A stretch of 64,000 bases of DNA from Thalassolituus sp006212115 (GTDB lineage Bacteria; Pseudomonadota; Gammaproteobacteria; Pseudomonadales; Oceanobacteraceae). Shown here piece by piece: positions 1 to 7,863 of this stretch. The position numbers and the translations under genes are program-made. Location of the stretch: assembly GCF_040372045.1 (NCBI RefSeq), contig NZ_BAABWH010000010.1, one strand, 5' to 3'. Position 1 is the stretch's first letter; every line of letters begins with the position of its first letter. The notes under the pieces were generated by a model. The model did not search any database, had not been told where the DNA came from, and saw nothing but the letters and a program-made list of their open reading frames with translations.

Positions 1-31
1 CAAGATTATTGAATAATCTGAGCTAACGCCC

Positions 32-101
32 TGTAGGAGGGGATCTTATCCCCGAACTGTATCTGCTGATACGGTGTTCGCGAAGATGCTTCGCTCCTAC
101 A
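32..101. repeat. REP-like inverted pair (REPIN-like)
   Basis: Two short palindromic units face each other. The left unit begins TGTAGGAG at 32-39 and folds on GGGAT/ATCCCC-type arms. The right unit contains CGAAGATGCTTCG and ends in CTCCTACA at 94-101, the exact reverse complement of TGTAGGAG plus one base (TGTAGGAG/CTCCTACA). This is the layout of REP doublets of Pseudomonas and relatives, whose units often start GTAGGAGC. It lies between the unseen upstream gene and a terminator. Only one copy was noticed in the window. Confidence 0.6.
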
Positions 102-104
102 ATT

Positions 105-132
105 AAAAAGCCCGCTTCGTGCGGGCTTTTTT
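105..132. terminator. Rho-independent terminator, probably bidirectional
   Basis: A 7-bp stem AGCCCGC (109-115) / GCGGGCT (121-127) with a 5-base loop is flanked by A residues on the left and a T run on the right. It can end transcription of the gene left of the window and of the minus-strand DUF4198 gene. Confidence 0.85.
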
Positions 133-170
133 GTGCCTGTCTGTCAGGCGGGCTGCAAGATGACTCGTTG

Positions 171-845
171 TTATTCAGACACAAAAGTCAGTGAACTGAT
201 GTACATCAGGCTCACGACTTCTTTACCTGAGTGCTGTGCCGCGCGGTCGACGGTGTACAGGCCAATCAACATGTATTGCCCTTCTTTTGTGGTATCGACG
301 GTGAGTTTACCGTTCTCATCGGTTTTCATTTCAGTTTCTTCGCCGCCCGGTGGAACGATCCAGTAGGACGCGTTGACGACTGGCTTGCCTTCAAATACCA
401 GCGTGAACACATCGCTGTTAGTGGAGGTGGGCACAAACTCGAGGATCATCTTTGGAGTGGTTTCGGTGCGGCCCAGTTTGGCTTCAACGATGGCGCCTTG
501 GAGAGGGGTCTCTTCCCAAAATTTCCACCATTGAGAAGACTCCATTTCCCATGGTTGCCATACGTCGGCAGTGTAAAGACGGACGTCGCCGACTTCAGTG
601 ACGGTTGTTTCCCAGTAATCGGCTTCTTGTGAAATAGGGTAGGTGGTCGAGATGTCGCTGACATAGACCTTGGCGGTTCTGAGGTTGTTAATGGCGTCGC
701 CTGACTCGGGTTCGCCGGGTTCGCCGTAGAAGACTTTAACCGAGTTGTCTGTACCCTGCTCAAGCCAGACGCCATGAGCGTGAATCTGAAAAGAAGCAGA
801 CAGTAGGAGTGCGCCTGTAGTGAGTATCTTGGATGGAGTAAGCAT
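171..845 (-). CDS. DUF4198-type exported protein
   Basis: A 224-residue protein starting at the ATG at 845, where residues 1-24 form a Sec signal peptide ending in HAHG. A longer reading from 878 would add 11 residues before the signal peptide and is less likely. The mature start HGVWLEQ, the run on 'YGEPGEP', and the C-terminal region with a repeated-beta pattern (VFEGKPV, TDENGKLTVDT, GQYMLIGLY) fit the DUF4198 family, periplasmic proteins often encoded near TonB receptors and metal uptake genes. The exact substrate is unknown. It sits directly upstream of and divergent from the S10 operon. A Fur-like site lies in front of it. Iron-linked function is an inference. Confidence 0.75.
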   Translation of the reverse strand: MLTPSKILTTGALLLSASFQIHAHGVWLEQGTDNSVKVFYGEPGEPESGDAINNLRTAKVYVSDISTTYPISQEADYWETTVTEVGDVRLYTADVWQPWEMESSQWWKFWEETPLQGAIVEAKLGRTETTPKMILEFVPTSTNSDVFTLVFEGKPVVNASYWIVPPGGEETEMKTDENGKLTVDTTKEGQYMLIGLYTVDRAAQHSGKEVVSLMYISSLTFVSE

Positions 846-913
846 GGTGTCATTCCAATTATGAAGTGTGGCGGTCACGGTAGGCGATTTTGATGCGATC
901 GTCCATATAAATA

Positions 914-932
914 GGAATGAGTATTATTAATT
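914..932. promoter_or_regulatory. Possible Fur box upstream of the DUF4198 gene
   Basis: The core AATGAGTATTATT at 916-928 resembles the common Fur-site half AATGAGAATTATT; the other half-site is poor. It is about 70 bases upstream of the ATG at 845, in a position to control the minus-strand gene. A matrix score against gammaproteobacterial Fur sites would decide. Confidence 0.35.
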
Positions 933-997
933 GTTTTGGTCTCTTTCGCGTAGAAATCGGACTCTTGTAAAGCTTATAGATTGTTTACTAAGGCTGC

Positions 998-1026
998 TTG
1001 ACCTATGGGTACCTCTCGCATACAAT
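998..1026 (+). promoter_or_regulatory. Sigma70 promoter of the S10 operon
   Basis: TTGACC at 998-1003 and TACAAT at 1021-1026 are separated by 17 bases, near consensus. Transcription would start around 1033, giving a leader of only about 50 bases with a small hairpin (CCCC ... GGGG, 1034-1048). That is much shorter than the E. coli S10 leader needed for L4-mediated attenuation, so that mechanism is probably absent. Confidence 0.8.
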
Positions 1027-1084
1027 TCGCGTCCCCTATTATCCGGGGAAACCGCAAGCTCAAGCACATTAACTGGAGTTTGGT

Positions 1085-1396
1085 ATGCAAAACCAACGAA
1101 TCCGTATCCGTCTGAAGGCGTTCGACCATCGCCTGATCGATACTTCGACTCAGGAAATTGTCGATACGGCTAAGCGTACGGGCGCTCAGGTACGTGGTCC
1201 TATTCCACTGCCTACTCGTAAAGAGCGTTATACCGTTCTGGTTTCACCGCACGTTAATAAAGACGCGCGTGACCAGTACGAAATCCGTACGCACAAGCGC
1301 ATGCTCGACATTGTTGAGCCTACAGAAAAAACTGTAGACGCGCTGATGAAACTTGATCTGGCTGCCGGTGTGGAAGTTCAGATCAGCCTCGGCTAA
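1085..1396 (+). CDS. rpsJ: 30S ribosomal protein S10 (NusE)
   Basis: 103 residues, the same length as in E. coli. Starts MQNQRIRIRLKAFDHRLID, typical of S10. It is part of the 30S head and, as NusE, joins the NusB-boxA antitermination complex. First gene of the S10 operon, with CTGGAG as ribosome site before the ATG. A 102-base gap separates it from rplC. The usual upstream neighbours fusA and tufA are not in the window. Confidence 0.98.
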   Translation: MQNQRIRIRLKAFDHRLIDTSTQEIVDTAKRTGAQVRGPIPLPTRKERYTVLVSPHVNKDARDQYEIRTHKRMLDIVEPTEKTVDALMKLDLAAGVEVQISLG

Positions 1397-1498
1397 TCCG
1401 TAAGGATAAACCGTAAGGCTCTGTGTAACGCCCGTAATCTGTATTGAAACAAGGGCGGCCATAGCGGGTATCAGCCCCGTACACGAGAGGAAAACAAC

Positions 1499-2131
1499 AT
1501 GGCAATTGGTATTGTCGGTAAAAAAGCGGGTATGACCCGTGTATTTACTGAAGCAGGTCAATCTGTCGCTGTAACTGTACTGCAGGTGGCGCCTAACCGC
1601 GTTACTCAGGTGAAAACACCTGAAACTGATGGCTACAGTGCTGTTCAGATTGCATTTGGCGAGAAGAAAGCGTCTCGCGTATCTAAGCCTCAAGCTGGCC
1701 AGTTTGCGAAGGCAAACGTTGAAGCTGGTAAGGGTCTTATTGAGTTCCGTACTGAAGAAGGTTTTGAACTGGGTCAGGAACTGACCGTTGAGCAGTTTGA
1801 AGCAGGTCAGAAAGTCGATGTGACTGGCACGACCAAAGGTAAAGGCTTCCAGGGTGGCGTTAAGCGCTGGAACTTCTCTACCCAGGACGCAACTCATGGT
1901 AACTCTTTGTCTCACCGTGCGCCTGGCTCTATTGGCCAGTGTCAGACTCCAGGTCGCGTATGGAAAGGCAAGAAGATGGCAGGCCACATGGGTGCTGAAA
2001 AGCAGACTACCCAGTCGCTGGAAATTGTTCAGGTAGACACCGAAAACAACCTGCTGTTGATCAAAGGTGCAGTGCCAGGTGCAACTGGTTCCGAAGTAAT
2101 TGTTAAACCAGCTGTAAAGGCTAAGGGGTAA
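1499..2131 (+). CDS. rplC: 50S ribosomal protein L3
   Basis: 210 residues against 209 in E. coli. Starts MAIGIVGKKAGMTRVF. An early-assembling 50S protein near the peptidyl transferase centre. The conserved region GSIGQCQTPGRVWKGKKM near residue 145 includes the glutamine methylated by PrmB in relatives. AGAGG precedes the ATG. Followed by rplD after 3 bases. Confidence 0.98.
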   Translation: MAIGIVGKKAGMTRVFTEAGQSVAVTVLQVAPNRVTQVKTPETDGYSAVQIAFGEKKASRVSKPQAGQFAKANVEAGKGLIEFRTEEGFELGQELTVEQFEAGQKVDVTGTTKGKGFQGGVKRWNFSTQDATHGNSLSHRAPGSIGQCQTPGRVWKGKKMAGHMGAEKQTTQSLEIVQVDTENNLLLIKGAVPGATGSEVIVKPAVKAKG

Positions 2132-2134
2132 GCA

Positions 2135-2737
2135 ATGGAACTGAAAACTAATACTGGCGCAGCAGTAGCCGTCTCTGACGCTACCTTTGCTCGCGAATTT
2201 AACGAATCTCTGGTTCATCAGATTGTTACTGCATACCTTGCAGGCGGTCGCCAGGGTACTAAAGCTCAGAAGACCCGTTCTGAAGTAGCCGGTGGTGGTA
2301 AGAAGCCATGGCGTCAGAAGGGTACTGGTCGTGCACGTGCTGGTACAGCTAGCTCTCCTATCTGGCGTTCAGGTGGTGTGACGTTTGCTGCTAAGCCACG
2401 TAACTACGAGCAGAAAGTGAACAAGAAGATGTATCGCGCTGCGATGCAGTCCATTCTGTCTGAGCTGGTTCGTCAGGAACGTCTGGTTGTAGCTGACGAC
2501 TTCAAAGTTGACACTCACAAGACTAAAGATTTTGTGAAAAAGCTGAACGCGCTTGAGCTGAATAACGTTCTGATCGTGTCTGATGATGTCGATGAAAAGC
2601 TCTACCTGGCTTCACGCAACGTGCCACACGTTGGTGTTACTGAAGCTACCAGTGTTGACCCAGTCAGCCTGATCGCTTTCGACAAAATCCTGGTAACCGT
2701 GCAGGCCCTTAAGAAACTTGAGGAGGCTTACGCATGA
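2135..2737 (+). CDS. rplD: 50S ribosomal protein L4
   Basis: 200 residues against 201 in E. coli. The extended loop that lines the exit tunnel is visible at about residues 57-77 (GGGKKPWRQKGTGRARAG), where macrolide-resistance changes arise in other species. L4 represses the S10 operon in enteric bacteria; the short leader here argues against the same mechanism. Overlaps rplW by 4 bases (ATGA). Confidence 0.98.
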   Translation: MELKTNTGAAVAVSDATFAREFNESLVHQIVTAYLAGGRQGTKAQKTRSEVAGGGKKPWRQKGTGRARAGTASSPIWRSGGVTFAAKPRNYEQKVNKKMYRAAMQSILSELVRQERLVVADDFKVDTHKTKDFVKKLNALELNNVLIVSDDVDEKLYLASRNVPHVGVTEATSVDPVSLIAFDKILVTVQALKKLEEAYA

Positions 2738-3030
2738 ACCGTGAACGTATCTACAAAGTACTGGTAGCTCCTCACATTTCTGAGAAGGCAACCATCCTGG
2801 CAGACAAAGCCGGTCAATACGTATTCCGTGTTGCACCTGACGCGACTAAGCCAGAGATCAAAAAAGCTGTTGAAGCTCTGTTCGAAGTGAAAGTTCAGTC
2901 CGTACAGACCGTCAACATTAAAGGTAAGACCAAGCGTACCGCTCGCGGCATGGGCAAGCGTAACGACATCCGCAAAGCGTATGTTCGTCTCGTGCCAGGT
3001 CAAGACATCGACTTCGCTGACGCGGAATAA
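2734..3030 (+). CDS. rplW: 50S ribosomal protein L23
   Basis: 98 residues, close to the 100 of E. coli. Starts MNRERIYKVLVAPHISEKAT. L23 sits at the tunnel exit and is the docking point for trigger factor and SRP. Translationally coupled to rplD through an ATGA overlap. Confidence 0.98.
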   Translation: MNRERIYKVLVAPHISEKATILADKAGQYVFRVAPDATKPEIKKAVEALFEVKVQSVQTVNIKGKTKRTARGMGKRNDIRKAYVRLVPGQDIDFADAE

Positions 3031-3044
3031 GAGGAGCTTAAGTC

Positions 3045-3872
3045 ATGGCATTGGTGAAAACTAAACCGACTTCAGCTGGCCGTCGTCATCTGGTTAAAGT
3101 CGTAAACAGCGAACTGCACAAAGGTAAGCCTTTCGCAGCTCTGCTTGAGAAGAAGTCTAAGACGGGTGGTCGTAACAACAACGGCCGTATTACAACTCGT
3201 CACATCGGCGGTGGTCACAAGCATCACTACCGTATCGTTGACTTCAAGCGTAACAAAGATGGTGTTCCTGCTGTTGTTGAGCGTCTGGAATACGATCCGA
3301 ACCGTAGCGCAAACATCGCACTGCTGAAGTACGCAGACGGTGAGCGTCGCTACATCCTTGCACCTAAAGGTCTGACTGCAGGTGATGAGGTTGTTTCAGG
3401 TGAACACGCGCCTATTAAACCAGGTAGCGCTATGCCACTGCGTAACATTCCAGTGGGTAGTACTGTTCACAACGTTGAGTTGAAGCCAGGTAAAGGCGGC
3501 CAGATGGCTCGTTCTGCTGGTGCATCTGCTCAGCTGGTTGCCCGTGAAGGTACCTACTGCACACTGCGTCTGCGCTCTGGCGAGATGCGTAAAGTGCTGT
3601 CAGATTGCCGTGCAACACTGGGTGAAGTTGGTAACTCTGAACATTCTCTGCGTGAGTTGGGTAAAGCTGGTGCTTCCCGCTGGCGTGGTATCCGCCCGAC
3701 TGTCCGCGGTGTGGTAATGAACCCTGTCGATCACCCACACGGTGGTGGTGAGGGTCGTACCTCTGGTGGTCGTCATCCGGTTACTCCTTGGGGTGTTCCG
3801 ACTAAGGGTTACAAGACTCGTAAGAATAAGCGTACCGATAAGTTGATCGTACGCCGTCGTTCTGCGAAATAA
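3045..3872 (+). CDS. rplB: 50S ribosomal protein L2
   Basis: 275 residues (E. coli 273). Contains the conserved C-terminal stretch NPVDHPHGGGEGR around residue 225-237 with the histidine important for subunit joining and peptidyl transferase activity. Preceded by GAGGAG. Next gene rpsS is 17 bases away. Confidence 0.98.
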   Translation: MALVKTKPTSAGRRHLVKVVNSELHKGKPFAALLEKKSKTGGRNNNGRITTRHIGGGHKHHYRIVDFKRNKDGVPAVVERLEYDPNRSANIALLKYADGERRYILAPKGLTAGDEVVSGEHAPIKPGSAMPLRNIPVGSTVHNVELKPGKGGQMARSAGASAQLVAREGTYCTLRLRSGEMRKVLSDCRATLGEVGNSEHSLRELGKAGASRWRGIRPTVRGVVMNPVDHPHGGGEGRTSGGRHPVTPWGVPTKGYKTRKNKRTDKLIVRRRSAK

Positions 3873-3889
3873 ATAGAGAGGATTGAACT

Positions 3890-4165
3890 GTGCCACGTTC
3901 ATTGAAAAAAGGTCCATTTATCGACCACCACTTGATGAAAAAGGTAGAGACCGCTCTTGAGGCTAACGACAAGCGTCCGATCAAGACATGGTCTCGCCGT
4001 TCTACGATCTTCCCGGATTTCGTAGGATTGACGATCGCCGTTCATAACGGCAAACAACACGTGCCTGTTTTCGTAACTGAAGACATGGTTGGTCATAAAC
4101 TCGGCGAATTCGCGCTGACCCGTACGTACAAGGGTCACATTGCGGATAAGAAAGCCAAACGTTAA
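3890..4165 (+). CDS. rpsS: 30S ribosomal protein S19
   Basis: 91 residues, starting MPRSLKKGPFIDHH. The start codon is GTG, not ATG: GTGCCACGTTCA follows GAGAGGA at a good distance, and no ATG fits the conserved N-terminus. S19 lies in the 30S head, forms a pair with S13 and contacts bridge B1a. Confidence 0.97.
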   Translation: MPRSLKKGPFIDHHLMKKVETALEANDKRPIKTWSRRSTIFPDFVGLTIAVHNGKQHVPVFVTEDMVGHKLGEFALTRTYKGHIADKKAKR

Positions 4166-4178
4166 GGGGTGAATAGAT

Positions 4179-4511
4179 ATGTCTGAAGTAGCCGCTGTAT
4201 TACGTGGTGCTCGCTTGTCTGCACAGAAAGGTCGCCTGGTTGTTGACAGCATCCGCGGTAAGAACGTTGCTGAAGCTCTGGATATCCTGACTTTCAGCAC
4301 TACTAAGGGTGCGGACCTGGTTAAGAAAGTGCTGGAGTCTGCCATCGCCAATGCTGAGCACAACAACGGTGCTGACGTCGATGAGCTGCGTGTTTCCACC
4401 GCATTCGTTGATGAAGGTATGACGATGAAGCGTATCCGTCCACGTGCCAAAGGCCGTGCGGATCGTATCTTCAAGCGTACCTGTCACATCACTGTGAAAG
4501 TTTCAGAATAA
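4179..4511 (+). CDS. rplV: 50S ribosomal protein L22
   Basis: 110 residues, same as E. coli. Starts MSEVAAVLRGARLSAQKGRLV; the tunnel beta-hairpin is near residues 80-100 (FVDEGMTMKRIRPRAKGRAD). Binds 23S rRNA and lines the exit tunnel next to L4. Confidence 0.98.
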   Translation: MSEVAAVLRGARLSAQKGRLVVDSIRGKNVAEALDILTFSTTKGADLVKKVLESAIANAEHNNGADVDELRVSTAFVDEGMTMKRIRPRAKGRADRIFKRTCHITVKVSE

Positions 4512-4523
4512 GGAGTTGGTCAG

Positions 4524-5210
4524 ATGGGTCAAAAAGTTCATCCTACCGGTATCCGTTTAGGTATCACTAAAGACCATAACTCGGTCTGGTATGCCGGTAA
4601 GGATAAGTACGCCGACAACCTGCTGGCTGACATCGCTGTTCGTTCTTTGATCGAAAAGCGTCTTGAAAAAGCATCAGTGAGCAAGGTCGTTATTGAGCGT
4701 CCAGCGCAAAACGCCAAAGTTACTATTCACACTGCCCGTCCAGGCATCGTGATTGGTAAGAAAGGCGAAGACGTAGAAGTTCTGCGTAAAGATGTCAGTG
4801 AATTGATGGGTATTCCGGTACACATCAACATTGAAGAAGTTCGTAAACCGGATCTGGATGCCAAACTGGTAGCGCAATCTGTTGCTAACCAGCTCGAGCG
4901 TCGTGTGATGTTCCGTCGTGCTATGAAGCGCGCGGTACAGAACGCAATGCGTGGCGGTGCAGAAGGTATCAAGATCCAGGTGGGCGGTCGTTTAGGTGGT
5001 GCTGAAATCGCTCGTTCAGAGTGGTATCGCGAAGGTCGTGTTCCACTGCACACACTGCGTGCAGATATCGATTACGCGACTTACGAAGCACACACTACTT
5101 ACGGTGTTATTGGCGTGAAAGTCTGGATCTTCAAAGGTGAGATCCTGGGCGGTATCGAAGAAGTTCGTGAGCGCGCTAAGAACCAAGGTAAGAAGAAAGG
5201 CCGTTCATAA
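4524..5210 (+). CDS. rpsC: 30S ribosomal protein S3
   Basis: 228 residues (E. coli 233). Starts MGQKVHPTGIRLGITKDHNS. The type II KH domain motif GIVIGKKGED is at about residues 74-83; residues near 131 (RR...K) fit the mRNA-helicase face. Ends in a lysine-rich tail (NQGKKKGRS). Confidence 0.98.
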   Translation: MGQKVHPTGIRLGITKDHNSVWYAGKDKYADNLLADIAVRSLIEKRLEKASVSKVVIERPAQNAKVTIHTARPGIVIGKKGEDVEVLRKDVSELMGIPVHINIEEVRKPDLDAKLVAQSVANQLERRVMFRRAMKRAVQNAMRGGAEGIKIQVGGRLGGAEIARSEWYREGRVPLHTLRADIDYATYEAHTTYGVIGVKVWIFKGEILGGIEEVRERAKNQGKKKGRS

Positions 5211-5222
5211 GGGGATTGAGTA

Positions 5223-5636
5223 ATGTTATTACCAAAACGTACCAAGTTCCGTAAAGTCCAGACCGGCCGTAACCGTGGTCTTGCCATTCGTGGCTCCAAG
5301 GTTAGCTTTGGTGAGTACGCACTGAAAGCAACTGGCCGTGGTCGTATGACTTCACGTCAGATCGAGGCAGCGCGTCGTGCGATGACTCGTAAAATTAAAC
5401 GTGGTGGTAAAATCTGGATCCGCGTTTTCCCAGACAAGCCGATCACTGCGAAGCCTCTTGAGGTTCGTCAGGGTAAAGGTAAGGGTAACGTAGAATACTG
5501 GGTTTGCCAGATTCAGCCAGGCAAAGTCCTGTATGAGATGGAAGGTGTGTCTGAAGAGCTGGCACGCGAAGCCTTCGCTCTGGCTGCCGCCAAACTGCCA
5601 TTTGATACACAGTTTGTTAAACGGACGGTGCTGTGA
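5223..5636 (+). CDS. rplP: 50S ribosomal protein L16
   Basis: 137 residues against 136 in E. coli. Starts MLLPKRTKFRKVQTGRNRG. The conserved KPLEVRQGKGKGNVEYWV region with the arginine hydroxylated by RoxA in E. coli is present around residue 80. Its TGA stop overlaps the ATG of rpmC. Confidence 0.98.
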   Translation: MLLPKRTKFRKVQTGRNRGLAIRGSKVSFGEYALKATGRGRMTSRQIEAARRAMTRKIKRGGKIWIRVFPDKPITAKPLEVRQGKGKGNVEYWVCQIQPGKVLYEMEGVSEELAREAFALAAAKLPFDTQFVKRTVL

Positions 5637-5827
5637 TGAAAGCAAGTGAACTGAAAGAAAAGTCAGTAGCTGAGCTGAACTCTCAGCTCGAAGAACTGTT
5701 GGGCGAGCAATTTAAACTGCGCATGAGCAAAGCGACTAACCAGCTGGGTCAAACCCACCTGTTGCGTGAAACTCGTCGTGATATCGCTCGTGTAAAGACT
5801 GTGTTGGCCAGCAAGGCAGGTGAATGA
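5636..5827 (+). CDS. rpmC: 50S ribosomal protein L29
   Basis: 63 residues, same as E. coli, taking the ATG at 5636 that overlaps the rplP stop (TGATG). A GTG three bases upstream would give an extra Met and is unlikely. Two-helix protein at the tunnel exit beside L23. Overlaps rpsQ by 4 bases. Confidence 0.96.
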   Translation: MKASELKEKSVAELNSQLEELLGEQFKLRMSKATNQLGQTHLLRETRRDIARVKTVLASKAGE

Positions 5828-6096
5828 CCATGACTGAGAACACTAAAACTGCCCGCACACTGAGCGGTCGCGTTGTCAGCAACAAGATGGACAAGTCCGT
5901 GACTGTGCTGGTTGAACGCTTCGTGAAGCACCCGATCTATAAAAAGTTCGTTAAGCGCTCCACGAAAGTAATGGCACATGATGCCAACAACGAGTGTCAG
6001 ATCGGTGACACCGTTACAGTAAAAGAGTCGCGTCCTATGTCTAAAAACAAGACTTGGGCGCTGGTATCAATCGACGAGCGCGCCGCCAAGGTTTAA
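5824..6096 (+). CDS. rpsQ: 30S ribosomal protein S17
   Basis: 90 residues from the ATG at 5824 in the ATGA overlap with rpmC, or 88 from the ATG at 5830. E. coli S17 has 84. The OB-fold core RTLSGRVVSNKMDKSVTV is clear. Primary 16S rRNA binder of the 30S body. Confidence 0.97.
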   Translation: MTMTENTKTARTLSGRVVSNKMDKSVTVLVERFVKHPIYKKFVKRSTKVMAHDANNECQIGDTVTVKESRPMSKNKTWALVSIDERAAKV

Positions 6097-6127
6097 TACC
6101 GGGCGCATGTAGTTAGGAGCGATAGGC

Positions 6128-6496
6128 ATGATCCAGACACAAACCATGCTTGACGTTGCCGACAACAGCGGCGCGAAGCGCGTTCAGTGCATTAAAGTAC
6201 TGGGCGGCTCACACCGTCGTTATGCCGGCATCGGTGACCTGATCAAGGTATCCGTAAAGGAAGCGATTCCACGCGGTAAAGTTAAGAAAGGCCAGGTAAT
6301 GAACGCAGTTGTTGTTCGTACCCGTAAAGGCGTACGTCGTCCGGATGGTTCAATCATCCGTTTCGACACCAACTCTGCTGTGCTGCTGAATGCGTCAAAC
6401 GCACCAGTTGGCACGCGTATCTTCGGCCCTGTGACTCGTGAGCTGCGTTCTGAGCAGTTCATGAAGATCATTTCCCTTGCACCTGAAGTGCTTTAA
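6128..6496 (+). CDS. rplN: 50S ribosomal protein L14
   Basis: 122 residues (E. coli 123). Starts MIQTQTMLDVADNSGAKRVQC. Forms intersubunit bridges B5/B8 and is the target of the silencing factor RsfS. First gene of the spc part of the cluster; a 31-base gap separates it from rpsQ with no clear terminator, so transcription probably reads through. Confidence 0.98.
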   Translation: MIQTQTMLDVADNSGAKRVQCIKVLGGSHRRYAGIGDLIKVSVKEAIPRGKVKKGQVMNAVVVRTRKGVRRPDGSIIRFDTNSAVLLNASNAPVGTRIFGPVTRELRSEQFMKIISLAPEVL

Positions 6497-6507
6497 GGAG
6501 CAGTGAA

Positions 6508-6822
6508 ATGTTGAAAATTCGCAGAAATGACGAAGTAGTTGTTATCGCCGGTAAAGACAAAGGCAAGCGCGGCACAGTACAGAAAGTACTGGCCGACGGT
6601 CGCCTGATTGTTTCTGGCATTAACATGGTGAAAAAACACCAGAAACCAAACCCGTACCTGCAGCAGCCAGGCGGCATCGTTGAAAAAGAAGCCAGTATTC
6701 AGGTTTCTAACGTTGCAATCTGGAACCCGAAGACTGAGAAAGCTGACCGTGTTGGCTTCAAGGTTGAAGGCGAAAGCAAGGTACGTATCTTCAAATCTAC
6801 TGGCGATCAAGTTGACGCCTGA
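6508..6822 (+). CDS. rplX: 50S ribosomal protein L24
   Basis: 104 residues, same as E. coli. KOW motif EVVVIAGKDKGKRGTV at about residues 8-23. Initiates 50S assembly by binding the 5' end of 23S rRNA. Preceded by AAGGAG. Confidence 0.98.
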   Translation: MLKIRRNDEVVVIAGKDKGKRGTVQKVLADGRLIVSGINMVKKHQKPNPYLQQPGGIVEKEASIQVSNVAIWNPKTEKADRVGFKVEGESKVRIFKSTGDQVDA

Positions 6823-6839
6823 TAGGACTGGATACTGCT

Positions 6840-7379
6840 ATGTCACGTTTAAAAGACCTGTACAAGAATGAAGTAGTAGCCAAGCTGACTGAAGAGTTTG
6901 GTTACAAAAACGTAATGGAAGTGCCACGCGTTTCTAAGGTCACCCTGAACATGGGTGTTGGTGAAGCGTTGGGTGACAAGAAGCTGATGGATAGCGCAGT
7001 TGCTGATATGGAAGCAATCGCGGGTCAGAAGGCTGTTGTCACTAAGGCACGTAAATCAGTCGCGGGCTTTAAAGTCCGTGAAGGCTGGCCGATCGGCTGT
7101 AAAGTAACCCTGCGTCGTGACCGTATGTGGGAATTCATGGATCGCCTGGTAGATATCTCTCTGCCACGTGTGCGCGACTTCCGTGGTATTAACCCTAAGT
7201 CTTTCGACGGACGTGGTAACTACAGCATGGGTGTGAAGGAACAGATCATCTTCCCGGAAATTGACTACGACAAGGTAGACAAGGTTCGCGGTATGGATGT
7301 CACCATCACTACTACGGCTAAAACAAACGATGAAGGCCGCGCTTTGCTGAAAGCGCTGCAGTTCCCGTTCCGCAACTAA
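6840..7379 (+). CDS. rplE: 50S ribosomal protein L5
   Basis: 179 residues, same as E. coli. Starts MSRLKDLYKNEVVAKL. Binds 5S rRNA and forms bridge B1b with S13. Ends FPFRN as in relatives. Confidence 0.98.
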   Translation: MSRLKDLYKNEVVAKLTEEFGYKNVMEVPRVSKVTLNMGVGEALGDKKLMDSAVADMEAIAGQKAVVTKARKSVAGFKVREGWPIGCKVTLRRDRMWEFMDRLVDISLPRVRDFRGINPKSFDGRGNYSMGVKEQIIFPEIDYDKVDKVRGMDVTITTTAKTNDEGRALLKALQFPFRN

Positions 7380-7389
7380 GGAGTGAATC

Positions 7390-7695
7390 ATGGCCAAAAT
7401 TAGCATGAAGCAGCGCGAGCTGAAGCGTGAAAAACTGGTTGCCAAGTTCGCTGCCAAGCGCGAAGAACTGAAAGCCATCATCAAAAACCCAGAATCTTCA
7501 GACGAAGATCGCTGGAACGCACAACAGGCTCTGCAGCAGCTGCCACGTGACTCGTCACCAAGCCGTCTGCAGCGTCGTTGTCAGATGACAGGCCGTCCGC
7601 ACGGCGTTTACCGCAAGTTCAAGCTGTCACGTATTAAACTGCGTGAAGAAGGCATGAAAGGTAACGTGCCAGGTCTGAAAAAAGCTAGTTGGTAA
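7390..7695 (+). CDS. rpsN: 30S ribosomal protein S14, zinc-free type
   Basis: 101 residues, the long form without the paired Cys-x2-Cys zinc ribbon; only one Cys is seen (RRCQMTGRPHGVYRKF). So this S14 should not need zinc, in contrast to L36 in the same cluster. Followed by a 168-base structured gap before rpsH, unusual in this otherwise tight operon. Confidence 0.97.
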   Translation: MAKISMKQRELKREKLVAKFAAKREELKAIIKNPESSDEDRWNAQQALQQLPRDSSPSRLQRRCQMTGRPHGVYRKFKLSRIKLREEGMKGNVPGLKKASW

Positions 7696-7718
7696 GCAAT
7701 TCCCAACTCGTGTAGAAT
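7689..7718 (+). promoter_or_regulatory. Possible internal promoter before rpsH
   Basis: TTGGTA at 7689-7694 and TAGAAT at 7713-7718 are 18 bases apart, at the end of rpsN and start of the gap. Match to sigma70 is moderate. It would give the spc operon distal genes their own start. Confidence 0.35.
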
Positions 7719-7863
7719 GCGCGCCTGATTTCAGGTGTGCTTCTCTTTACTCTGCCAAATCCTTTATCTGCAATGCAGGTTGGGTTGGCGGAGTATTGTC
7801 GTCTCGGAAAAATTTCCAGATGAAGGCGAGATGAGGGGCGCTGTACAACCGAGGAAAATACAA
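7719..7863 (+). promoter_or_regulatory. Structured RNA leader upstream of rpsH
   Basis: The gap holds several stems. CCTGA/TCAGG forms a small hairpin near 7723-7735. TCTGCCAA (7751-7758) pairs with TTGGCGGA (7785-7792), one G-U pair, and encloses CTGCA/TGCAG around 7768-7778, giving a closed multi-stem domain about 70 bases before the rpsH start. S8 represses the spc operon in E. coli by binding mRNA near rplE; whether this domain is an S8 site here is inference. Confidence 0.45.

Noticed and set aside
1244..2218. Long minus-strand open frame (324 codons) opposite rpsJ, rplC and the start of rplD
   Set aside because: It lies antisense to well-supported ribosomal genes, has no family similarity and arises from their codon bias.
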